Origin: an uncultured Oscillospiraceae bacterium | GTDB lineage: Bacteria > Bacillota > Clostridia > Oscillospirales > Oscillospiraceae | Assembly: GCA_910584285.1 (NCBI GenBank) | Contig: CAJTYK010000014.1 | Span: 1-46,009 of the forward strand | DNA length: 46,009 bases | Direction of reading: 5' to 3' | In this document: in pieces, positions 41,660 to 46,009 of the stretch | Numbering within the stretch: the stretch's first letter is position 1 | Layout: each line of letters starts with the position of its first letter | The notes under the pieces: generated by a model | What the model was told of the DNA's origin: nothing | Database searches by the model: none | The model's input: only the letters and a program-made list of their open reading frames with translations | Position numbers and translations under genes: made by a program

Positions 41660-42853
41660 ATGAAAGTTCTGGTAATCAACGCCGGCAGCTCGTCCCTGAA
41701 GTACCAGCTGCTGGACACCAACACACAGGAAGTGCTGGCCAAGGGCCTGTGCGAGCGCATTGGCATCGACGGCAAGTTCACCTACAAGGCCCCCGGCAAG
41801 GAGGCCATCGACGCCAAGGACGTAGCCATGCCCACCCATTCCGAAGCCATTCAGGCCGTATTAGACGCCCTGGTGGATCCCGCCAACGGCGTGGTGGGCT
41901 CCATGCAGGAGATTGAGGCGGTGGGCCACCGGGTGGTTCACGGCGGCGAGACCTTCGCCTCCTCCGTGAAGATCGACGACAAGGTGATGGCCGCCCTGGA
42001 GGAGTGCATCCCCCTGGCCCCCCTGCACAACCCCGCCAACATCACCGGCATCAAGGCGTGCACCAAGGTCATGGGCCCCGACGTGCCCCAGGTGGCCGTG
42101 TTCGACACCGCCTTCCATCAGACCATGCCCCCGGTGGCCTATACCTACGCCCTGCCCTATGAGTACTACGAGCAGGACAAGGTGCGCCGCTACGGCTTCC
42201 ACGGCACCAGCCACAAGTACGTCACCCAGCGGGCGGCGGATATGCTGGGCAAGCCCATCGAGTCCTTGAAGCTCATCTCCTGCCACCTGGGCAACGGCTC
42301 GTCCATCGCCGCCGTGTGCCACGGCAAGAGCGTGGACACCTCCATGGGCTTCACCCCCCTGGCTGGCCTGCCCATGGGCACCCGCTCCGGCGATCTGGAC
42401 GCGGGCATCCTGGAGTTCCTGATGAACAAGTACGGCATGGACATCAAGGAGATGCTCAACGTGCTGAACAAAAAGTCGGGCGTGCAGGGCGTGTCCGGCG
42501 TGTCGTCGGATTTCCGGGATCTGGGCTCCGCCGCCGCTGAGGGCAACACCCGGGCGGCCCTGGCCCTGGATATGTTCAGCTATGGCGTGAAGAAGTACAT
42601 CGGGGCCTATGCCGCCGCCATGGGCGGGGTGGACGCCATTATCTTCACCGCCGGCGTGGGTGAGAACGACGCCCAGCAGCGCATGGCCATCGCCGACCGC
42701 CTGGAGTTCATGGGCGTGAAGATGGACGCGGACGCCAACAACGTCCGGGGCAAGGAGGCCATCATCTCCGCCATCGACTCCAAGGTAAAGGTGCTGCTCA
42801 TCCCCACCAACGAGGAGCTGATGATCGCGCTGGACACCGCGGCGCTGGCGTAA
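41660..42853 (+). CDS. ackA: Acetate kinase
   Basis: 397 residues; converts acetyl phosphate and ADP to acetate and ATP in fermentative energy metabolism. ASKHA-fold signatures: MKVLVINAGSSSLKYQLLD, GHRVVHGGE, VFDTAFHQTMP, RRYGFHGTSHKYV, LISCHLGNGSSI and FTAGVGEND. AAAGGAG precedes the ATG 8 nt upstream. Single-gene unit with its own promoter and a strong terminator; no pta is adjacent here. Confidence 0.98.
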   Translation: MKVLVINAGSSSLKYQLLDTNTQEVLAKGLCERIGIDGKFTYKAPGKEAIDAKDVAMPTHSEAIQAVLDALVDPANGVVGSMQEIEAVGHRVVHGGETFASSVKIDDKVMAALEECIPLAPLHNPANITGIKACTKVMGPDVPQVAVFDTAFHQTMPPVAYTYALPYEYYEQDKVRRYGFHGTSHKYVTQRAADMLGKPIESLKLISCHLGNGSSIAAVCHGKSVDTSMGFTPLAGLPMGTRSGDLDAGILEFLMNKYGMDIKEMLNVLNKKSGVQGVSGVSSDFRDLGSAAAEGNTRAALALDMFSYGVKKYIGAYAAAMGGVDAIIFTAGVGENDAQQRMAIADRLEFMGVKMDADANNVRGKEAIISAIDSKVKVLLIPTNEELMIALDTAALA

Positions 42854-42866
42854 CGCAAGACAGATC

Positions 42867-42900
42867 AAAACCGGAGGAGCGGCGCTCCTCCGGTTTTCTT
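42867..42900 (+). terminator. ackA terminator
   Basis: 14-bp perfect stem AAAACCGGAGGAGC / GCTCCTCCGGTTTT with a 3-nt loop, followed by CTTAT; the T-run is part of the stem, so it can act in both directions. Confidence 0.9.
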
Positions 42901-43078
42901 ATGCTTTGCTTTCCTCAGTTGGCTTCTCCTGCCCTCCCGGAAAAACCGTCAACTCTGTATCTACAGCGGATACATACATCTCCTCACACTCCCGCTGAGC
43001 CGCTATCAGGATGTTGGCCGCTCTGTCCGTTGCCTGGAACAATTTAATATAGAGCTCTTTATAATCTATCATCTTCAT
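42899..43078 (-). CDS. Small phage-like protein, function unknown
   Basis: 59 residues: MKMIDYKELYIKLFQATDRA, then NILIAAQRECEEMYV and a Glu/Pro-rich tail. This helical start resembles small proteins found beside repressors in clostridial prophages (from memory, unverified). It is divergent from the HTH gene. Its ribosome site is weak; an AAGGAGG lies 30 nt upstream, in front of a 10-codon frame. Its stop abuts the ackA terminator. Confidence 0.45.
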   Translation of the reverse strand: MKMIDYKELYIKLFQATDRAANILIAAQRECEEMYVSAVDTELTVFPGGQEKPTEESKA

Positions 43079-43092
43079 CACCCAAGGCCATT

Positions 43093-43124
43093 ATAGGTCT
43101 ATACCTCCTTAAATTCAATAGGTC
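43093..43124. promoter_or_regulatory. Possible operator between the divergent islet genes
   Basis: ATAGGTC occurs at 43093-43099 and again at 43118-43124 in the 75-bp divergent spacer, and AGGTCTATACCT (43095-43106) is palindromic. They are candidate sites for the HTH protein. Confidence 0.35.
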
Positions 43125-43153
43125 AATTTGCCATAATTTTGATGGGTGATGAT

Positions 43154-43384
43154 ATGTCGCGTTTGAGAGATTTGAGAAAAAAGCGGAAATTTACCCAGGT
43201 AAAAATGCAAATGCTGACTGGGATAGATCAAAGTGATTACTCAAAAATTGAACGTGGATACCGAAATATGTCTTTTGATCAATGCAAACGGATCGCGCTG
43301 GCCCTGCGAACCAGCATGGACTACCTGGCCGAGCTGACCGATGATCCGAACCCCTACCCCAGAAAAACTCAGACAAAAGAGTAG
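43154..43384 (+). CDS. XRE-family HTH regulator (small)
   Basis: 76 residues: a single helix-turn-helix, LRDLRKKRKFTQVKMQMLTG ... DQSDYSKIERGYRNMSFDQCKRIALAL, plus a short tail with DYLAELTDD. The start at 43154 follows GGGTGATGAT; an ATG four codons earlier lacks a ribosome site. It is AT-richer than the neighbours and inserted with the divergent small gene between ackA and ruvX, so it is probably acquired, possibly a prophage or toxin-antitoxin relic. Confidence 0.85.
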   Translation: MSRLRDLRKKRKFTQVKMQMLTGIDQSDYSKIERGYRNMSFDQCKRIALALRTSMDYLAELTDDPNPYPRKTQTKE

Positions 43385-43387
43385 CGT

Positions 43388-43807
43388 TTATGGGTTCCGC
43401 GCCCGGAAGGCCAGATACCCCTCCAAAATGAGCGACGCCGCCACCGCGTCCACGTTCTTTTTGTGGGCCCTCTCCCGCTTCCCGGCGGCGTGGAGGATCT
43501 GGTGGGCCTCGATGGTGGTGCGCCGCTCGTCCCACAGGCGGACGGGCAGCCCGGTTTTCTCCTCCACCAGCGCGGCGAAGGCGCGGTACAGCTCTGCCCG
43601 GGGCCCCTCCGTGCCGTCCATGTTCCGGGGGAAGCCCAGCACCAGCTCCTCCGCATGGCGCTCCCGGGCGATCCGGGCGATCTCCTCCGCCGCCCGCCCC
43701 GGATCCCGGCTGGGGATCACCGTGGTGTACCCGGTGAGCGTCCCGGCGGCGTCGGACACCGCCACCCCCGTCCGGGCGTCGCCGTAGTCGATGGCCATCA
43801 CGCGCAT
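43388..43807 (-). CDS. ruvX: RuvX/YqgF Holliday-junction resolvase-like nuclease
   Basis: 139 residues, the usual length. An RNase H-like fold starts MRVMAIDYGDARTGVAVSD with the first catalytic Asp; LVLGFPRNMDGTEGPRA, LWDERRTTIEA and the late KKNVDAVAASLILEGYL (catalytic Asp) complete the signature. Known for anti-termination and pre-16S rRNA 5' maturation in relatives. The start at 43807 has GGGGGGATC upstream. Convergent with the HTH gene, 3 nt apart. Confidence 0.93.
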   Translation of the reverse strand: MRVMAIDYGDARTGVAVSDAAGTLTGYTTVIPSRDPGRAAEEIARIARERHAEELVLGFPRNMDGTEGPRAELYRAFAALVEEKTGLPVRLWDERRTTIEAHQILHAAGKRERAHKKNVDAVAASLILEGYLAFRARNP

Positions 43808-43839
43808 TTTGATCCCCCCTGAACCGGGCGGCCCGGGAC

Positions 43840-43868
43840 TTGACATCTGCCGCCCAACTTGCTATCAT
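43840..43868 (+). promoter_or_regulatory. Promoter of the type I toxin mRNA
   Basis: TTGACA, 17-nt spacer, TATCAT. The predicted start (about 43876) falls exactly on the first base of the terminal inverted repeat. Confidence 0.75.
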
Positions 43869-43991
43869 GATTGCCGTGGAACCCAGCCACCACTATGGTG
43901 GAGGTTAAAAGGACGGTTGCCTGTCACCCGCGCGGGCGGGATGGAGGCGTGTATCAGCCCCCGCGGGAATTTTTCCCGGGAGGTGATATAC

Positions 43992-44078
43992 ATAACACTT
44001 CAAGAGGTGTTTTGGCTTGTCTCCATCACCTGGATTCTCATTCAGGCATGGGACAAGCTCAGGCACAAAAAGAAGTGA
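43992..44078 (+). CDS. Type I toxin, holin-like small membrane peptide (AUA start?)
   Basis: 28-residue peptide ITLQEVFWLVSITWILIQ followed by AWDKLRHKKK: one hydrophobic helix with a basic tail, like the putative holin-like toxin (Hol_Tox/TxpA-BsrG type) family. GGGAGGTGAT (43978-43987), nearly complementary to the 16S tail, places the start 8 nt downstream on the codon ATA at 43992, where related genes usually have ATG. The only other in-frame start, GTG 43983, lies inside the ribosome site. The site is partly paired in a CCC...GGGAA/TTCCC...GGG hairpin. Either translation is deliberately weak or the toxin is inactivated. Confidence 0.6.
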   Translation: MTLQEVFWLVSITWILIQAWDKLRHKKK

Positions 44079-44178
44079 GCCGTCTGCTGCAACAGACGGC
44101 TCTGCGGGTTTGTGAAGTACAGCTTCACGGGCTCGCTATGTAGAGTATAGATGTTGTGGCAACCGTCTGGGTTCCACA
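44066..44178 (-). ncRNA. Antisense antitoxin RNA (type I)
   Basis: Predicted ~112-nt RNA complementary to the toxin mRNA's last codons and 3' region. It would start 7 nt after its own consensus -10, at GTGGAACCCAG, the same sequence that begins the toxin mRNA. It ends at a 9-bp hairpin (44093-44101 / 44078-44086) followed on the minus strand by TTCTTTTTG. The AAA/AAG lysine codons of the toxin tail form this U-run in the antisense direction. A second hairpin GTGAAG/CTTCAC lies in its middle. The arrangement matches BsrG/SR4- and TxpA/RatA-like loci. Confidence 0.68.
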
Positions 44179-44184
44179 TTTTTT

Positions 44185-44213
44185 ATTATAGCGGCCCCCG
44201 CCGTTTTTGTCAA
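44185..44213 (-). promoter_or_regulatory. Consensus promoter of the antisense RNA
   Basis: The minus strand reads TTGACA (44213-44208), 17-nt spacer, TATAAT (44190-44185): both hexamers perfect. It is stronger than the toxin promoter (TATCAT), as is usual for type I antitoxins. Confidence 0.8.
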
Positions 44214-44233
44214 GGCCCCCGGCCATTTTCCTG

Positions 44234-44262
44234 TTGACAAGCCCCCACAGGTGTGATATGCT
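44234..44262 (+). promoter_or_regulatory. Promoter of rpmG-secE-nusG
   Basis: TTGACA, 17-nt spacer, TGA-TATGCT (extended -10). It gives a ~205-nt structured leader before rpmG. Confidence 0.75.
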
Positions 44263-44269
44263 ATCAGCA

Positions 44270-44441
44270 CCTGTGTGCAGGGCTTTCTTTTTGCGCGCGT
44301 TTTTACGGGACGCGGGCAAAAACCCTGATCCTCCCCGGGAGGCCGCAGGGAGGCAATAGGCCGATCCCCCGTAGCGATATGCTGGGCGTGCTATGCCCAG
44401 TGTAAGGCGTCGGATCGGCATAGGCCGTCCGGCGCTTTTTT
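44270..44441 (+). promoter_or_regulatory. Leader RNA with antiterminator/terminator switch before rpmG
   Basis: Terminator: GCGTCGGATCGGC (44407-44419) pairs with GCCGTCCGGCGC (44424-44435), followed by TTTTTT (44436-44441). Competing antiterminator: GCCGATCC (44360-44367) is complementary to GGATCGGC (44412-44419) and encloses a CTGGGC/GCCCAG hairpin. The two cannot form together. An upstream TTTTTGC(g)CGCG / CGCG(g)GCAAAAA stem lies near 44288-44327. No known riboswitch was recognised; autogenous or growth-related control of the L33-SecE-NusG operon is inferred. Confidence 0.6.
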
Positions 44442-44476
44442 GTCGGTCAGGCCAAATTCAAAAGGAGGTGCCGAGA

Positions 44477-44641
44477 ATGGCGAAAGCCGGGAACCGTGTG
44501 AAGGTCGTGCTGCGCTGCTCCGAGTGCAAGCAGCGCAACTACAACACCAAGAAGAACAAGCGCAACACCACCGAGCGTTTGGAGCTCAACAAGTACTGCC
44601 CCTTCTGCAGAAAGCACACTCTGCACACCGAAACCAAGTAA
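44477..44641 (+). CDS. rpmG: 50S ribosomal protein L33 (zinc-binding form)
   Basis: 54 residues with both CxxC pairs of the zinc-containing C+ type: RCSECKQRNY and KYCPFCRKHTLH. This form precedes secE-nusG in many Bacillota. AAAGGAGGTG provides a strong ribosome site. Confidence 0.97.
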   Translation: MAKAGNRVKVVLRCSECKQRNYNTKKNKRNTTERLELNKYCPFCRKHTLHTETK

Positions 44642-44677
44642 TGAGCGCCGCTCACAACGAAAGAAGGGTTGAACTGA

Positions 44678-44968
44678 ATGTCTGAACAGGAGAAGCGGGA
44701 CAACGCCGCTCAGAAGGAGACCGTAAGCTCCGACAAGAAGGCCAAGGCGCCCAAGAAGAAGGACGCCAAGAAGCCCAACCGCGTCCTGCGCTGGCTCAAG
44801 GATCTGAGGGGCGAGCTGAAGAAGGTCACCTGGCCCTCCGCCAAAGACGTGATCAAGAACGTGGGCATCGTCATCGTGTGCGTCCTGGTCGTGGGCGTGT
44901 GCATCTGGGTGTTTGACTACCTGGCTCACGCGGTGGTGGGCGCCCTGCTCGAGCTCTTTGGAGCGTAA
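44678..44968 (+). CDS. secE: Preprotein translocase subunit SecE
   Basis: 96 residues. A Lys-rich N-terminus (KKAKAPKKKDAKKPN) precedes the conserved amphipathic ELKKVTWPS motif and a single membrane helix (VGIVIVCVLVVGVCIWVF). It joins SecY and SecG in the membrane protein-export channel. The long basic N-terminus is common in Oscillospiraceae SecE. AAGAAAGG-type ribosome site. Confidence 0.96.
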   Translation: MSEQEKRDNAAQKETVSSDKKAKAPKKKDAKKPNRVLRWLKDLRGELKKVTWPSAKDVIKNVGIVIVCVLVVGVCIWVFDYLAHAVVGALLELFGA

Positions 44969-44974
44969 CGGGCC

Positions 44975-45556
44975 ATGGCGGACGAACTGAAGTGGTACGT
45001 GGCCCACACCTACTCCGGCTATGAGAACACGGTGGCCGTATCCATCCAGCAGGCTGTGGAGAACCGCAACATGCACGATCTGATCAGCCAGGTGTCCATC
45101 CCCCTGGAGACGGTCACTGAGATCACCGACAACGGCCCCAAAACCGTGGAGCGCAAGGTGTTCCCCGGCTACGTGCTGGTGAAGATGATCATGACCGACG
45201 AGACCTGGCACCTGGTGCGCAACATCCGGGGCGTCACCGGCTTCGTGGGCGCCGCCAACAAGGCCATTCCCCTCACCGACGAGGAGATCGCCGCCATGGG
45301 CATCGAGTCCCACGAGGAGGAGATCACCGCCCTGGGGGAGGACGAGATGGCCGCCCTGCGCTCGGAGAAGCGCCCGGTGGTGGAGGTGGACTACGCCGTG
45401 GGCGACAGCGTGCGCATCAACGACGGCGCCCTGGCCGGCCAGTTCGGCACGGTGGAGGATCTGGACGCCGAGCGGGGCAAGGTCCGGGTCGTGGTGTCCA
45501 TGTTCGGCCGGGAGATCCCCGCGGAGCTGGATCTGGATCAGGTCGAGACGATCTAA
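44975..45556 (+). CDS. nusG: Transcription termination/antitermination factor NusG
   Basis: 193 residues. The NGN domain (KWYVAHTYSGYENTVA ... RKVFPGYVLVKMIM ... VTGFVG) binds RNA polymerase; the C-terminal KOW domain (VGDSVRINDGALAGQFGTVEDLD) contacts partners such as S10 or Rho. Starts 6 nt after secE without a strong ribosome site, implying coupling. A ~35-residue loop (IAAMGIESHEEEI...) separates the domains. Confidence 0.97.
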   Translation: MADELKWYVAHTYSGYENTVAVSIQQAVENRNMHDLISQVSIPLETVTEITDNGPKTVERKVFPGYVLVKMIMTDETWHLVRNIRGVTGFVGAANKAIPLTDEEIAAMGIESHEEEITALGEDEMAALRSEKRPVVEVDYAVGDSVRINDGALAGQFGTVEDLDAERGKVRVVVSMFGREIPAELDLDQVETI

Positions 45557-45564
45557 AAATAAGA

Positions 45565-45608
45565 GGCGGGTAAGACCCGCCCGTGGGAGGGGCCGCGCGC
45601 AAGGCCCC
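45565..45608 (+). other. Two small hairpins between nusG and rplK
   Basis: GGCGGGT/ACCCGCC (45565-45581) and GGGGCC/GGCCCC (45589-45608). There is no T-run; they are possibly mRNA processing or stability elements, or an L1/L11-operon leader feature. Confidence 0.4.
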
Positions 45609-45645
45609 GATACCACCACATTTTATGTAGGAGGTGCTGTTTCAA

Positions 45646-46009
45646 ATGGCACAGAAAATTACTGGATATGTCAAGCTGCAAATTCCCGCCGGCCAGGCAA
45701 CCCCGGCCCCCCCTGTGGGCCCCGCCCTGGGCCAGCATGGCGTGAACATCGCCGCCTTCACCAAGGAGTTCAACGAGCGTACCAAGAAGGACATGGGCCT
45801 GATCATCCCCGTGGTGATCACCGTGTACGCCGACCGCTCCTTCTCTTTCATCACCAAGACCCCTCCCGCCCCCGTGCTCATCAAGAAGGCCTGCGGCATT
45901 GAGTCCGGCTCCGGCGTGCCCAACAAGACCAAGGTGGCCACCCTGTCCAAGGCGGACTGCCAGAAGATCGCCGAGACCAAGATGCCCGACCTGAACGCCG
46001 CCAGCCTGG
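45646..46009 (+). CDS. rplK: 50S ribosomal protein L11 (3' end beyond window)
   Basis: First 121 codons of a normally ~141-residue protein that builds the GTPase-associated centre with 23S rRNA. Signatures: GYVKLQIPAGQATPAPPVGP, ALGQHGVNI, EFNERTKKDMG and FITKTPPA. TAGGAGGTG precedes the ATG. The order rpmG-secE-nusG-rplK matches Bacillota chromosomes. Confidence 0.98.
   Translation, partial: MAQKITGYVKLQIPAGQATPAPPVGPALGQHGVNIAAFTKEFNERTKKDMGLIIPVVITVYADRSFSFITKTPPAPVLIKKACGIESGSGVPNKTKVATLSKADCQKIAETKMPDLNAASL

Larger units (their letters stand above)
43876..44184 (+). repeat. Toxin mRNA closed by long-range inverted repeat
   Basis: GTGGAACCCAG (43876-43886) pairs with CTGGGTTCCAC (44167-44177), and GACGGTTGCC (43912-43921) with GGCAACCGTC (44158-44167), so the 5' and 3' ends of the ~300-nt RNA are base-paired. 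A 6-bp hairpin (43887-43901) lies near the 5' end. The 3' arm is followed by ATTTTTTATT, acting as terminator. Such 5'-3' closure is known to delay translation in type I toxin mRNAs. Confidence 0.7.

Noticed and set aside
44360..44419. tRNA-like fold in the rpmG leader (GCCGATC...GGATCGGC)
   Set aside because: Too short, without a T-loop TTCRANY or a proper anticodon arm; better explained as an antiterminator.
1..46009. CRISPR arrays, insertion sequences, rRNA or tRNA genes
   Set aside because: No regularly spaced repeats, transposase motifs or RNA gene signatures were seen on either strand.

Overview
The window looks like the chromosome of a GC-rich gut Bacillota, most likely an Oscillospiraceae (Flavonifractor/Lawsonibacter-like) relative. 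The signs are strong AGGAGG-type ribosome sites, LytTR/AgrC-type signalling, clostripain, glycan-degrading operons, and an rpmG-secE-nusG-rplK cluster of Gram-positive type. This placement is inferred from gene content; no 16S is present. Core genes are about 60% GC or higher. The recombinase/prophage remnant near 32-35 kb and the small islet at 42.9-43.4 kb look more AT-rich.

Region 1 (1-9.9 kb) is a regulated glycan-use locus. On the minus strand a LytTR response regulator and an AgrC-like kinase run into a GH78-like enzyme, then a separately promoted GH43 enzyme and rhamnulokinase (cut by the window edge). A double-anchored, domain-permuted GH3 beta-glucosidase and a small membrane protein run the other way. 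Direct repeats 21 bp apart, about 30 bp upstream of the -10 elements of both GH3 and GH43, look like LytTR operators tying the system together. Region 2 (9.9-20.8 kb) is a plus-strand operon: GPH sugar symporter, tiny membrane protein, MBOAT acyltransferase, a two-domain SGNH/LRR partner, GH2 beta-galactosidase and a second GH78-like enzyme. It ends near a scrap of a sugar ABC permease.

Region 3 (21.1-31.8 kb) holds an orphan LytTR regulator, a small lipoprotein, an envelope-type operon (LemA, DUF2207 protein, two zinc-ribbon DUF4428 proteins, clostripain-like lipoprotein) and a convergent OmpR-type two-component system. Region 4 (31.9-36.3 kb) is a prophage scar: a decayed terminase, a small phage-like gene, an S24-type repressor with Cys in place of the usual Ser, and a large serine recombinase lying directly against a truncated feoB. 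feoA is intact.

Region 5 (36.4-46 kb) is housekeeping: a GT39-like membrane glycosyltransferase, rhomboid-like protein, pepT, tmcAL, ackA, a small HTH islet, ruvX, and rpmG-secE-nusG-rplK (cut by the window edge). Between ruvX and rpmG lies a complete-looking type I toxin-antitoxin locus: sense promoter, toxin reading frame with a non-standard AUA start, and an antisense RNA with its own consensus promoter and terminator. The rpmG operon also has a leader with mutually exclusive antiterminator and terminator hairpins.

The most interesting items are the LytTR operator set, the type I toxin-antitoxin locus, the feoB-integrated recombinase, the SGNH-LRR-SGNH protein and the rpmG leader attenuator. 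All calls are from reading the sequence; no database search was run.
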